Below are positions 16,814 to 25,310 of a DNA stretch of 64,000 bases, one piece after another (position 1 is the first letter of the stretch; every line of letters begins with the position of its first letter). The DNA comes from Streptomyces sp. NBC_00620 (GTDB lineage Bacteria; Actinomycetota; Actinomycetes; Streptomycetales; Streptomycetaceae): positions 248,001-312,000 of the forward strand of contig NZ_JAPENY010000001.1 of NCBI RefSeq assembly GCF_026341825.1, written 5' to 3'. The notes beneath the pieces were generated by a model, which did not search any database, was not told where the DNA came from, and worked only from the letters and a program-made list of their open reading frames with translations. A program made the translations under genes and the position numbers.

Positions 16814-17071
16814 ATGGACTGGCGTCACAACGCCGTTTGCCGCGAGGAAGACCCCGAGCTCTTCTTCCCCATCGGCAACACCGGTCCTGCGCTGCTGCAG
16901 ATCGAGGAAGCCAAGGCCGTCTGCCGCCGCTGCCCCGTCATGGAGCAGTGCCTGCAGTGGGCGCTCGAGTCCGGCCAGGACTCCGGCGTCTGGGGTGGCC
17001 TCAGCGAGGACGAGCGTCGCGCGATGAAGCGCCGCGCCGCCCGCAACCGAGCCCGTCAGGCCACCGCCTGA
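16814..17071 (+). CDS. wblE: WhiB-family iron-sulfur transcription factor (WblE/WhiB1-like)
   Basis: An 85-residue Wbl protein with the four iron-sulfur ligands Cys9, Cys37, Cys40 and Cys46, the GVWGG turn (58-62) and a basic C-terminal tail (KRRAARNRARQ) for DNA binding. It would hold a 4Fe-4S cluster that responds to nitric oxide or oxygen and works together with the principal sigma factor. The short size and the sequence after the DWRHNAVCR start fit the WblE/WhiB1 group, present in all actinomycetes. GGAGAGG precedes the ATG. A 13-bp perfect terminator hairpin follows, so it is monocistronic. Confidence 0.92.
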   Translation: MDWRHNAVCREEDPELFFPIGNTGPALLQIEEAKAVCRRCPVMEQCLQWALESGQDSGVWGGLSEDERRAMKRRAARNRARQATA

Positions 17072-17179
17072 CGTTCCACCCCGCAACGAGCCTGAGCTTG
17101 GCGGCGCGTACAGCGAGTACGCATCTCCCGCCCCCGAGCCGCAGCGCGCAGGACCCCCAATGCGCATAGCAGCGTAAGC

Positions 17180-17209
17180 AGTGGCCCCGGACTTCGGTCC
17201 GGGGCCACT
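17180..17209 (+). terminator. Terminator of the Wbl gene
   Basis: A perfect 13-bp stem AGTGGCCCCGGAC/GTCCGGGGCCACT closed by a TTCG tetraloop (17193-17196). It lies 109 bp after the Wbl stop and can also act on the convergent sensor-kinase transcript ending at 17300. Confidence 0.85.
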
Positions 17210-17299
17210 GTCATGTGCCCTTGCGCCGCTGGGCCGTTGCACCTGTTTGCGTGTGCGTGGATTGCGTGCAGGTGTGGGTCGGTTGTGTGTCGCTGTCGG

Positions 17300-18775
17300 C
17301 TACTTGTTCGCCCGTACCGGGATGTCCAGGATCACCTGCGTACCGCGTTCCGGTGCCGCGACCATGTCGAAGGTTCCGCCCAACTCGCCCTCCACCAGTG
17401 TCCGTACGATCTGAAGCCCCAGGTTTCCCGAGCGGTGCGGGTCGAAGCCCTCGGGGAGTCCGACCCCGTCGTCCTGGACGGTGACCAGGAGCCGGGCGTC
17501 CTTGGTGGAGCCGCCGCGGACCGCCGAGACCTCGACCGTGCCTCGGTCGCCCTCGCGGAAGCCGTGCTCCAGGGCGTTCTGCAGGATTTCGGTGAGGACC
17601 ATGGAGAGCGGGGTCGCGACCTCGGCGTCCAGGATCCCGAAGCGGCCGGTGCGCCGGCCGATCACCTTGCCGGGCGAGATCTCGGCGACCATGGCGAGCA
17701 CCCGGTCGGCGATCTCGTCGAACTCCACCCGCTCGTCCAGGTTCTGGGACAGCGTCTCGTGCACGATCGCGATCGATCCGACCCGGCGTACGGCTTCCTC
17801 CAGGGCTTCCCGGCCCCGGTCCGACTCGATCCGCCTGGCCTGGAGCCGCAGCAGGGCCGCCACCGTCTGGAGGTTGTTCTTCACCCGGTGGTGAATCTCC
17901 CGGATGGTCGCGTCCTTGGTGATCAACTCGCGCTCGCGGCGCCGCAGTTCGGTCACATCACGCAGCAGCACCAGGGAACCGACGCGCGTGCCCTTGGGCT
18001 TGAGCGGGATAGCCCGCAGCTGGATCACCCCGTCCTCGCTCTCGATCTCGAACTCGCGGGGCGCCCAGCCACTGGCGACCTTGGCCAGCGCCTCGTCCAC
18101 CGGCCCCCTGGACGGGGCGAGTTCGGCCGTGGTCGAGCCGAGGTTGTGCCCCACCAGGTCGGAGGCCAGGCCGAGGCGGTGGTACGCCGACAGCGCGTTC
18201 GGGGACGCGTACTGGACGATCCCGTCCGCGTCGAGGCGGATCAGTCCGTCGCCGACACGCGGCGAGGCGTCCATGTCGACCTGCTGGTCGGGGAAGGGGA
18301 AGGAGCCCGCCGCGATCATCTGGGCGAGATCGGAGGCACTCTGGAGGTACGTCAGCTCCAGTCGGCTCGGGGTGCGCACGGTGAGGAGGTTGGTGTTGCG
18401 GGCGATGACACCGAGGACGCGCCCCTCCCGTCGTACGGGAATGGACTCGACCCGTACGGGAACCTCCTCACGCCACTCCGGGTCGCCCTCGCGCACGATC
18501 CGGCCCTCGTCGAGCGCGACGTCCAGCAGGGGGCGGCGGCCACGGGGGACGAGGTGGCCGACCATGTCGTCCTGGTACGAGGTCGGGCCGGTGTTGGGGC
18601 GCATCTGGGCCACGGAGACATAGCGGGTGCCGTCGCGCGTGGGGACCCACAGGACGAGGTCGGCGAAGGAGAGGTCGGAGAGCAACTGCCACTCCGAGAC
18701 CAGCAGATGCAGCCACTCGAGGTCGGAGTCACCGAGGGCGGTGTGCTGGCGTACGAGGTCGTTCATGGAGGGCAC
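17300..18775 (-). CDS. PdtaS-like sensor histidine kinase (soluble, GAF-PAS-HisKA_2)
   Basis: A 491-residue kinase without transmembrane segments. An N-terminal GAF-like sensor (about 10-150), a PAS domain (about 175-285), the HisKA_2 phospho-acceptor helix IREIHHRVKNNLQTV (about 305) and a HATPase domain ending in GLPEGFDPHRSGNLGLQIV are in order. This matches the mycobacterial PdtaS group, which signals to ANTAR-type regulators; no partner is adjacent. A GTG at 18775 is used; there is no ribosome-binding site, and TACGCT 8 bp upstream suggests leaderless transcription. It could also start at ATG 18766. Confidence 0.88.
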   Translation of the reverse strand: MPSMNDLVRQHTALGDSDLEWLHLLVSEWQLLSDLSFADLVLWVPTRDGTRYVSVAQMRPNTGPTSYQDDMVGHLVPRGRRPLLDVALDEGRIVREGDPEWREEVPVRVESIPVRREGRVLGVIARNTNLLTVRTPSRLELTYLQSASDLAQMIAAGSFPFPDQQVDMDASPRVGDGLIRLDADGIVQYASPNALSAYHRLGLASDLVGHNLGSTTAELAPSRGPVDEALAKVASGWAPREFEIESEDGVIQLRAIPLKPKGTRVGSLVLLRDVTELRRRERELITKDATIREIHHRVKNNLQTVAALLRLQARRIESDRGREALEEAVRRVGSIAIVHETLSQNLDERVEFDEIADRVLAMVAEISPGKVIGRRTGRFGILDAEVATPLSMVLTEILQNALEHGFREGDRGTVEVSAVRGGSTKDARLLVTVQDDGVGLPEGFDPHRSGNLGLQIVRTLVEGELGGTFDMVAAPERGTQVILDIPVRANK

Positions 18776-19098
18776 ATGTGCGAGCGTACCCGGCGTATAC
18801 GACAGCCTCCGAAATCAGCCACCCGCAGGGGGCGACCAGCGTCTCCAGTACGCACCACCGGGAGCCGGCCCGGGCCCGGAAACACCCGCGGGCCGCGGCG
18901 CCTGAGAGGGACCCTCAGCCCTCCCGGCACCGCAGCCCGGAGCAACAACGGCCACGGGGTGTGCGGTCCCGATCGGCCGAAGAGAGGAGCCGGAGCAGTC
19001 AGGGCAGAGAGCCCGGTTCCTCGGTCCGTCTTCCTGTGCGGGGAAGACGGAGGCTTGTTCAGTTCGATGCTCTGCCTACGATACCCACGGCCGAGCAC

Positions 19099-19114
19099 TG
19101 TGGACTAGACCATG
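19099..19114. promoter_or_regulatory. Orphan DasR-type operator (dre-like) in a gene-free region
   Basis: TGTGGACTAGACCATG contains TGGACTAGACCA, one mismatch from the symmetrical dre core TGGTCTAGACCA. It lies in the 471-bp gap between the sensor kinase start (18775) and the TetR gene end (19247). On the plus strand TTGTTC (from 19053) and TACGAT (19078-19083) resemble a promoter just upstream. No open reading frame in this gap looks coding. An 8-bp inverted repeat TCATGAAC/GTTCATGA (19215-19222, 19245-19252) overlaps the TetR stop and may be its terminator. Confidence 0.55.
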
Positions 19115-19246
19115 GTCCTGCGTGCAGGTGCCGTCTGTCCATGGGTCGACGATGTTTGTTGTATTTCTGTCCAACATCCAACATCGCCCCTCACGCAGAC
19201 TAACCCGCATCGGTTCATGAACGGGCCGGATTGGCGCCATCCAGGT

Positions 19247-19900
19247 TCATGACGGGGGCCACACCGCCATGGCGAGTTCGGCGAGGGCTTCCAGGTCCTC
19301 CCTGGTGGCTCCGTCCCGGGCCTGCTGGGACATCCCCTGGATCATCGCGCCGGTGTGCCGGGCGAGGGCGGACGCATCGGTCTCCGGGGGCAGCTCGCCT
19401 GCGGCGATCCCCGCTTTCACACGAGTCTCGAACGCGGCGATGTTGGCGTTGCGCAGCTCACGCAGGGAGGCCTCGACCTCGGGCGACGTGCAGTTGGTGG
19501 CCGCGTGGACGACCAGGCAGCCGTGCGGGTGGTCCGGGTCGGTGTACTCGGCGGCGGCCTCGCGCAGCATCCGCTCCACCGCGGCGCGCGCCGTGGGTTC
19601 CTCGGCGAGCGCGCGGTCGCCGAACGAGCCGTACCTCGTGCCGTACACACGGACGACCTCGTCGAAGAGCGACCGCTTGTCGCCGAACGCCGCGTACAGA
19701 CTCGGTGCTCCGATGCCCATGACGCGGGTGAGGTCGGAGACGGAGGTCGCCTCGTACCCGTGCTCCCAGAAGGCGAGGATCGCCTTCTCCAGCGCGGTTT
19801 CGCGGTCGAAGGAACGGGGGCGGCCGCGTTGCTTGATCGCCGCCTTGGCCGTGCCGCCGTCGCGCTCGGTCTGCTGCGCGTCCACCTGCCTGCTCACCAT
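19247..19900 (-). CDS. TetR-family transcriptional regulator
   Basis: A 217-residue repressor. After a basic leader (KQRGRPRSFDRE) the helix-turn-helix lies at about residues 30-76, with ATSVSDLTRVMGIGAPSLYAAF as the DNA-binding segment; the C-terminal domain is helical (TetR_C type with GCLVVHAATNC). The ATG at 19900 is used because the upstream in-frame extension covers the promoter and operator repeats. It is divergent from the SDR gene, with two near-identical 20-bp sequences between the two starts, so it most likely represses both itself and the SDR gene. Confidence 0.9.
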   Translation of the reverse strand: MVSRQVDAQQTERDGGTAKAAIKQRGRPRSFDRETALEKAILAFWEHGYEATSVSDLTRVMGIGAPSLYAAFGDKRSLFDEVVRVYGTRYGSFGDRALAEEPTARAAVERMLREAAAEYTDPDHPHGCLVVHAATNCTSPEVEASLRELRNANIAAFETRVKAGIAAGELPPETDASALARHTGAMIQGMSQQARDGATREDLEALAELAMAVWPPS

Positions 19901-19913
19901 GGGATGGATTTTA

Positions 19914-19982
19914 TAGCGGGTACTAGAGAAATGTCGGCGGGCTGTTGTACGGTTTTTTTCTGTAGCGACCACTAGTGAAATG
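19914..19982. promoter_or_regulatory. Paired 20-bp operator repeats between tetR and SDR genes
   Basis: TAGCGGGTACTAGAGAAATG (19914-19933) and TAGCGACCACTAGTGAAATG (19963-19982) are direct repeats, 16 of 20 bases identical, with starts 49 bp apart. The first overlaps a minus-strand TATAAA -10 (19916-19911) of tetR; the second lies 17 bp before the SDR ATG. This placement fits one regulator controlling both divergent genes. Confidence 0.65.
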
Positions 19983-19998
19983 CGAAGGGGGCGTCGGC

Positions 19999-20751
19999 AT
20001 GAGTGTGCGCACGGGCAGGACGGCACTGGTCACGGGCGGGAGCAGGGGCATCGGGCGGGCCATCGCCGAGCGGCTGGGCGGCGACGGAGCGCGGGTGGCC
20101 GTGCACTACGGCAGCGATGAGACGGCCGCGAAGCAGACGGTCGCCGCGATCGAGGCGGCCGGCGGATCGGCGTTCACGATCGGGGTGGAGCTCGGGCGGC
20201 CGGGCGACGCCGAGGCCCTCTGGGAGGCCTTCGACCGGCACGCGGACGAGGTGGACATCCTGGTGAACAACGCCGGGATAGGCACGTCACGGGCGCTCGG
20301 CGAGATCGACGAGCAGGAGTACGACAGGGTCTTCGCGGTGAACGTGAAGGCGCCCCACTTCATCGTCAAGCACGGCCTCGGCCGGCTGCGCGACGGCGGG
20401 CGGGTCATCAACATCTCCTCGGGGCTCGCGCGGACCGCGGTGATGCCGGACAAGATGGCGTACGCGATGACGAAGGGCGCCCTGGATGTCTTCACCCGGG
20501 ACCTGTCCAAGGTCCTCGGCCCCCGGGGCATCACGGTGAACTCGGTGGCGCCGGGCATCATCGACACCGAAAGCAACGCCGGGTTCCTGCGCGCGAGCGA
20601 CGAGGCATGGGCGCAGGCCGCGGCGATATCGGCACTGGGCCAGGTGGGGACACCGGCGGCGGTGGCGGACGTGGTGGCGTTCCTGGCCTCGGACGCGGGG
20701 CGGTGGGTGACGGGGAGCTGGGTGGACGCGACCGGGGGTTCGCTCACCTAG
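19999..20751 (+). CDS. Short-chain dehydrogenase/reductase (SDR)
   Basis: A 250-residue classical SDR. The NAD(P)-binding TGGSRGIG motif is at about residues 13-20, NNAG near 88, the catalytic Ser in NISSG (about 139) and the YAMTK active-site Tyr/Lys near 153-157. The ending ATGGSLT is typical of 3-oxoacyl-ACP-reductase-like members, but the substrate is open. The ATG at 19999 follows AAGGGGG; an in-frame ATG at 19979 region would fall in the operator. Divergent from, and probably regulated by, the TetR gene at 19247-19900. Confidence 0.9.
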   Translation: MSVRTGRTALVTGGSRGIGRAIAERLGGDGARVAVHYGSDETAAKQTVAAIEAAGGSAFTIGVELGRPGDAEALWEAFDRHADEVDILVNNAGIGTSRALGEIDEQEYDRVFAVNVKAPHFIVKHGLGRLRDGGRVINISSGLARTAVMPDKMAYAMTKGALDVFTRDLSKVLGPRGITVNSVAPGIIDTESNAGFLRASDEAWAQAAAISALGQVGTPAAVADVVAFLASDAGRWVTGSWVDATGGSLT

Positions 20752-20811
20752 GGTTGCGCGTCGCCCTGAAGGAAGGCGGCCCCACGGGCTCCTCGGAGGC
20801 AACTCTGTTAG

Positions 20812-20827
20812 ATTGGTCTAAACCATA
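20812..20827. promoter_or_regulatory. DasR operator (dre) of nagB
   Basis: ATTGGTCTAAACCATA matches the dre consensus (A-Y-TGGTCTAGACCA-S-T) at nearly every core position, with one G-to-A change in the centre. It lies 62 bp upstream of the nagB GTG. In S. coelicolor DasR represses nagB and is released by glucosamine-6-phosphate, the NagB substrate. Confidence 0.85.
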
Positions 20828-20888
20828 CGTGCCCCCTCCGGGTCCCAGTTGAGTCCCCTTCTCTTCTCTCCAGATCGGCAGGCCCAGC

Positions 20889-21674
20889 GTGGAAGTTGTC
20901 ATCGTCCCGGACGCCAAGGCGGGCGGCGAGCTGATCGCCGAGGCCATGGCGGAGCTGCTCCGACGCAAGCCCGACGCCCTGCTCGGCGTGGCGACCGGCT
21001 CGACCCCGCTGCCCATTTACCAGGCGCTGGCGGCCAAGGCGGGCGCCAATGCGGTGGACGTCTCGCGGGCGCGGATCGCACAACTCGACGAGTACGTGGG
21101 GCTGCCCGCCGAACATCCCGAGTCGTACCGGTCGGTGCTGCGCCGGGAGGTGCTCGAACCGCTCGGGCTGGGCCTGGACGCGTTCCTGGGACCGGACGGC
21201 ACCGCCAAGGACGTGCGGGCCGCGTGCGAGGCGTACGACGCGGCGCTGGCCTCGGCCGGCGGGGTCGATCTCCAGCTGCTGGGGATCGGGACCGACGGGC
21301 ACATCGGGTTCAACGAGCCGTGCTCCTCGCTCGCCTCACGGACCCGGATCAAGACACTGACCGAGCAGACCCGGGTCGACAACGCGCGGTTCTTCGAGGG
21401 CGACATCGAGCAGGTGCCGCACCATGTCATCACGCAGGGCATCGGCACGATTCTCGAGGCGCGGCACCTGGTGCTGCTCGCGACGGGCGAGGGCAAGGCG
21501 GACGCGGTCGCGGCGACCGTGGAGGGGCCGGTGGCCGCGGTGTGCCCGGCCTCGGCGCTCCAGCTCCACCGGCACGCCACCGTCGTCGTGGACGAGGCGG
21601 CCGCGTCCAAGCTGAAGCTCGCGGACTACTTCCGGCACACGTTCGCCAACAAGCCGGACTGGCAGGGCATTTAG
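20889..21674 (+). CDS. nagB: Glucosamine-6-phosphate deaminase
   Basis: A 261-residue NagB, which converts glucosamine-6-phosphate into fructose-6-phosphate and ammonia in the cytoplasm, the entry of amino sugars into glycolysis. Visible family motifs are GVATGSTPLPIY (about 37-48), QLDEYVGLP (68-76), and GIGTDGHIGFNEP (about 136-148) with the catalytic Asp and His. The GTG at 20889 is the start. A DasR operator lies upstream, and the convergent GH3 hexosaminidase and das transporter genes supply the pathway. A perfect 21-bp hairpin follows. Confidence 0.95.
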   Translation: MEVVIVPDAKAGGELIAEAMAELLRRKPDALLGVATGSTPLPIYQALAAKAGANAVDVSRARIAQLDEYVGLPAEHPESYRSVLRREVLEPLGLGLDAFLGPDGTAKDVRAACEAYDAALASAGGVDLQLLGIGTDGHIGFNEPCSSLASRTRIKTLTEQTRVDNARFFEGDIEQVPHHVITQGIGTILEARHLVLLATGEGKADAVAATVEGPVAAVCPASALQLHRHATVVVDEAAASKLKLADYFRHTFANKPDWQGI

Positions 21675-21694
21675 CACCTGCCTGGCCGCAGGCC

Positions 21695-21737
21695 GCACGA
21701 ACGCATGCCGCACGAACGCAGTTGCACGGACGCAGTT
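21695..21737. repeat. Three tandem 14-15-bp repeats after nagB
   Basis: GCACGAACGCATGCC (21695), GCACGAACGCAGTT (21710) and GCACGGACGCAGTT (21724) are tandem near-copies, and a fourth partial copy, GCACGAAG, begins the arm of the following terminator hairpin. They fill the space between the nagB stop and the hairpin. Confidence 0.65.
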
Positions 21738-21790
21738 GCACGAAGAATGCCGGGCCGCCCCCCTGTGGTCGGCCCGGCATTCTTCGTGCA
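21737..21790. terminator. Bidirectional terminator between nagB and the GH3 gene
   Basis: A perfect 21-bp inverted repeat: positions 21737-21757 pair with 21770-21790, around a 12-base loop. It separates the convergent nagB and hexosaminidase transcripts. The stem is unusually long and free of mismatches. Confidence 0.9.
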
Positions 21791-21864
21791 TACGGGGTAG
21801 GAGGTCACTCCCCTACCCCGTCCCCCCGCTGGTCCCCTGACTCCAGTTGCTCAGCCTGCTCCAG

Positions 21865-23400
21865 CTACTCCTGCTGCTCCCGCTGCTCCCCCGCGATGAC
21901 CTCGGCCGCCGCCCGGCCGCACACGCTTGCGGCTCCGTGCGTGGCGATGTGGAGGGCGCCTCGCGACGGGGCCTGAGGTACGCCCATTTCGACCACGATC
22001 GTGTCGGGGCGGGCGGCGAGGAGAGCGTCGAGGGCCGTCGCCATCCAGGGGTGGCGGTGTTCGTCGCGGACGACGGCGACGATGCGGCGGGCGCCCGCGA
22101 CGGAGAGGGCCACCGTGCCGGCGTCCTCGCCCGTGAAGCTGCCGGTCTCCGTGCCGGGGAGCAGGCGGGTGAGTTCCGCGGCCACACCCCAGGGGGTTTC
22201 TTCGCCGACGGCGATGTTCGCAACGGGGGTGAGGGCGGCGACGTACGGCGCGTCGGTGATCGGGACGTACGCCTCGGCGTACGTCACCGTCAACGCGCGG
22301 CGGGCGGCGACGAGTCCGACCTCGCGCTGTACCTCCGAGTCACCGGCCGCCCCCGACTCGGCGGAACCCGACGAGGCCGCGCGAGCCGCGGAGGCGGTCC
22401 ATTGGGCAAGCGCCCGTACGCGTGCCGCCGCGTCCGCGAGGCGTTCCTCGGGGAGTTCGCCGGTGCGGACCGCCGAGACGAGGGCGTCGCGCAGGAGACG
22501 TACGGTGTCGTCGTCCGCCAGGCCCCCGCCGACGCAGATCGCGTCGGCTCCGGCGGCGATGGCGAGGACGCTACCGCGTTCGATGCCGTAGACCGCGGCG
22601 ATGGCCTGCATCTCCATGCCGTCGGTGACGATGAGCCCGTCGTAGCCGAGTTCCTCGCGGAGCAGACCGGTGAGGATGCGCCGGGAAAGGGTGGCAGGGA
22701 GGTCGGGATCCAGCGCCGGGACCAGGATGTGCGCACTCATCACCGCACGTGTGCCCGCGGCGATCGCGGCCCGGAACGGGGCGAGTTCGCGGGCGTCGAG
22801 CACCGACAGGTCGGCATCGATGCGCGGCAGCGCGTGGTGCGAGTCGACCGCGGTGTCGCCGTGCCCGGGGAAGTGCTTGGTGCAGGCCGCGACGCCCGCC
22901 GCCTGGAGGCCGGTGACGTAGGCGGCCGTGTGCCGGGCCACCAGGTCGGTGTCGGCGCCGAAGGAGCGTACGCCGATCACGGGGTTGTCCGGGTTCGAGT
23001 TCACGTCCGCCGACGGTGCCCAGTTGAGGTTCACCCCGCACGCGGCCAGGCGGCGGCCGAGCTCGAAGGCGACGTCACGTGTCAACACGACATCGTCCAC
23101 CGCCCCCAGCGCGTGATTGCCGGGGAAGGAGGAGCCGGTGCGCACCTCGAGTCGGGTGACGTCGCCGCCCTCCTCGTCGATGGCGACGAGCACGTCGTCC
23201 CGTTCGGCACGCAACTGGGCGGTCAGGGCGGCGAGTTGGTCGGGTGAGGCGATGTTGCGGCCGAACAGGCCGACCGAGGCCAGGCCCTCCCCCAGGCGGC
23301 GGAGCAGCCAGTCGGGGGCCGTGGTCCCTGTGAAGCCGGGCTGGAGGACGGTCAGCGCGTCGCGCGTGAGTGTGTCCGTACCACTGGCGATTGTCGTCAT
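21865..23400 (-). CDS. dasD: GH3 beta-N-acetylglucosaminidase (DasD-like)
   Basis: A 511-residue glycoside hydrolase of family 3. The NagZ-type signature KHFPGHGDTAVDSHHALP is at about residues 170-187, containing the Asp-His acid/base pair, and the nucleophile Asp is in VTDGMEM (about 261). It releases N-acetylglucosamine from chitin- or peptidoglycan-derived oligomers. No signal peptide is visible, so it should act on sugars imported by DasABC. The C-terminal 170 residues form the second GH3 domain and are less conserved. It is the last gene of the dasABC-dasD series on the minus strand, 9 bp from dasC, so co-transcription is likely. Confidence 0.9.
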   Translation of the reverse strand: MTTIASGTDTLTRDALTVLQPGFTGTTAPDWLLRRLGEGLASVGLFGRNIASPDQLAALTAQLRAERDDVLVAIDEEGGDVTRLEVRTGSSFPGNHALGAVDDVVLTRDVAFELGRRLAACGVNLNWAPSADVNSNPDNPVIGVRSFGADTDLVARHTAAYVTGLQAAGVAACTKHFPGHGDTAVDSHHALPRIDADLSVLDARELAPFRAAIAAGTRAVMSAHILVPALDPDLPATLSRRILTGLLREELGYDGLIVTDGMEMQAIAAVYGIERGSVLAIAAGADAICVGGGLADDDTVRLLRDALVSAVRTGELPEERLADAAARVRALAQWTASAARAASSGSAESGAAGDSEVQREVGLVAARRALTVTYAEAYVPITDAPYVAALTPVANIAVGEETPWGVAAELTRLLPGTETGSFTGEDAGTVALSVAGARRIVAVVRDEHRHPWMATALDALLAARPDTIVVEMGVPQAPSRGALHIATHGAASVCGRAAAEVIAGEQREQQE

Positions 23401-23409
23401 CGTGCGGCG

Positions 23410-24240
23410 TTATCCCTTCACAGCGCCTGAGGTGAGACCACTGACGGCCTTGCGCTGAAGGAAGACGAAGAGGATCAGGATCGGTATGGCGAAGAGCGAG
23501 GACGCCGCCATCGTGGCCCCCCAGTCGTCCCCGAAGACCGTCCGGAAGCTGGACAGCCACAGCGGGAGGGTCTGGGACTCGATGTCCTTGTTGAGAATGA
23601 GGACCAGCGGGAACTCGTTCCAGGCGGTGATGAACCCGAAGAGCGAGGTGGCCATCAGGCCGGGCGCGAGCAGCGGGAAGATCACCTTTATGAAGGCCTG
23701 GGTGCGGGTGCAGCCGTCGACCATGGCCGACTCCTCGAGTTCCTTCGGCACGGCGGCGACGTACCCGCGCAGCGTCAGGATGGTGAAGGGCAGCACCATG
23801 ATCATGTAGAAGAAGGTCAGCGAGACCAGGCTGTTCAGCAGGTCGGCGTCGCGCACGATCATGTAGATCGCGATGACCATGACCTCCCAGGGCGCCATCT
23901 GCGCGATCATGAAGGTGAGGATGAAGCCGCGCCGCCCCTTGAACCGCATGCGTGCGAGCGCGAAGGACGCGAGCAGCGCGATGACGAGCGACATCAGCAC
24001 CGAAAGCACCGTGACCGTCAGGGAGTTGCCGACCAGGGTCCAGAAGTGGTCCGCGTCCATGGCCGTCTTGAAGTGCTCGAGGGTCGCGTCGGTCGGGAAG
24101 AAGACGGGGTCCTCGGAGATGATGTCGCCGGTCGGCTTGAAGGCCGTGGCGAACATCCAGTACACGGGGAACGCGCAGATCGCGAAGAGGACGAGCGCCG
24201 TCGCGTTGGGCCACACACGACTGATCAGGGAACGCTTCAC
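23410..24240 (-). CDS. dasC: Chitobiose ABC transporter permease DasC
   Basis: A 276-residue MalG-type permease with six transmembrane segments and the cytoplasmic EAA loop EESAMVDGCTRTQAFIKVIF (about residues 165-184) that contacts the ATPase. With DasB and the binding protein DasA it imports N,N'-diacetylchitobiose; in Streptomyces the ATPase MsiK is supplied from elsewhere, which fits the absence of an ATPase gene here. The GTG start overlaps the dasB stop (GTGA, 24237-24240). No separate promoter is visible. Confidence 0.93.
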   Translation of the reverse strand: MKRSLISRVWPNATALVLFAICAFPVYWMFATAFKPTGDIISEDPVFFPTDATLEHFKTAMDADHFWTLVGNSLTVTVLSVLMSLVIALLASFALARMRFKGRRGFILTFMIAQMAPWEVMVIAIYMIVRDADLLNSLVSLTFFYMIMVLPFTILTLRGYVAAVPKELEESAMVDGCTRTQAFIKVIFPLLAPGLMATSLFGFITAWNEFPLVLILNKDIESQTLPLWLSSFRTVFGDDWGATMAASSLFAIPILILFVFLQRKAVSGLTSGAVKG

Positions 24241-25235
24241 AGTTCGTCCTCCTCCTGCTTGATGACGGTGCGCAGGTAGTACGCGGTCAGGGCCAGCAGG
24301 GTCAGGATGGTGAGGAACGAGATCGCCGCACCCATGCCGAAGTGCTGGTTGCCGACGCCTTCGACGAAGGCGTAGACCGGCAGGGTCTCGGTGAGCCGGT
24401 CGGGGCCGCCCCTGTTGATCGCGAAGAGCTGCGCGAACGACTTGAAGACCCAGATGATCTCGAGGAACGTCGTCGCCCACAGGAACGGCCGCAGGAACGG
24501 GAAGGTCACCGAGGTGAAGGACGTCCAGGCGCCGGCGCCGTCCAGCGAGGCGGCCTCGTACAGCTCCTTGGGGATCGTGGTCGTCGCGGCGTAGAGGTTG
24601 ATCGCCACGAAGGGGATGGACTGCCAGACGATCAGCAGGGTGACCACGGAGAAGGTGGAGAACTGGGTGCCGAACCAGTTGTAGTCGGCCATGGAGTGCC
24701 AGCCGAGCTTGTCCAGGATCCAGTTGACGACGCCGAAGCGCTGGGCGAAGAGCCACTGGTAGACGGTGGTGGCCGCGAGCATGGGCATCGCCCAGGCAAG
24801 GACCAGACCGAGCAGCAGCGTCAGCCTCATGCGCTTGCCGAGCCGGGCCAGGAGCAGGCCGATGAGGGTGCCGAGCACCATGATGAGGACGACGTTGACG
24901 GCGGTGAAGACGACCGTCCGTGCGACGACCTTCCAGAATTCGGAGCCGGACAGGACCTCTTGGTAGTTGTCGATCCCGTTCCACTCGGTCAGGTGGAGGA
25001 TCAACTGCCGCGGGTTGAGGTTCTGGAACGACAGCAGGCCGTTCTTCACCAGGGGCCAGCCGAGGAAGACCACGGTGGCCGCCAACGCGGGCAGCAGGAG
25101 CAGATAGGGGGCGGACGCGCCGCCTCGCTTACCCGTCCGGTTCTGTCCCTCTCCCGGAGGGGGTGCATCGGTCTTGCTGATCCCGGCCGCCGGGACCGCG
25201 TCCGTGCGTTCGGTCTGCACTGACATGCTCGCCAT
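24237..25235 (-). CDS. dasB: Chitobiose ABC transporter permease DasB
   Basis: A 332-residue MalF-type permease with a hydrophilic, Pro/Gly-rich N-terminus of about 40 residues, six transmembrane segments and the EAA loop KELYEAASLDGAGAWTSF (about 221-238). It pairs with DasC to form the channel of the chitobiose importer. ATG 25235 is listed; an ATG three codons later (25226) is also possible. It lies 75 bp after dasA, with a stable hairpin between. Confidence 0.93.
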   Translation of the reverse strand: MASMSVQTERTDAVPAAGISKTDAPPPGEGQNRTGKRGGASAPYLLLLPALAATVVFLGWPLVKNGLLSFQNLNPRQLILHLTEWNGIDNYQEVLSGSEFWKVVARTVVFTAVNVVLIMVLGTLIGLLLARLGKRMRLTLLLGLVLAWAMPMLAATTVYQWLFAQRFGVVNWILDKLGWHSMADYNWFGTQFSTFSVVTLLIVWQSIPFVAINLYAATTTIPKELYEAASLDGAGAWTSFTSVTFPFLRPFLWATTFLEIIWVFKSFAQLFAINRGGPDRLTETLPVYAFVEGVGNQHFGMGAAISFLTILTLLALTAYYLRTVIKQEEDEL

Positions 25236-25269
25236 CTCTCTGTGGCCCTACTGGTCATGCACCACGGCG

Positions 25270-25299
25270 CCGGGGCGCCCCCGATGGGAGGCGCCCCGG
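25270..25299 (-). terminator. Intercistronic hairpin between dasA and dasB
   Basis: A perfect 10-bp stem CCGGGGCGCC (25270-25279) with GGCGCCCCGG (25290-25299). Placed just after the binding-protein gene and before the permeases, it probably lowers read-through or protects the dasA mRNA end, a common way to make more binding protein than permease. Confidence 0.65.
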
Positions 25300-25310
25300 T
25301 GCGCGGGCGA

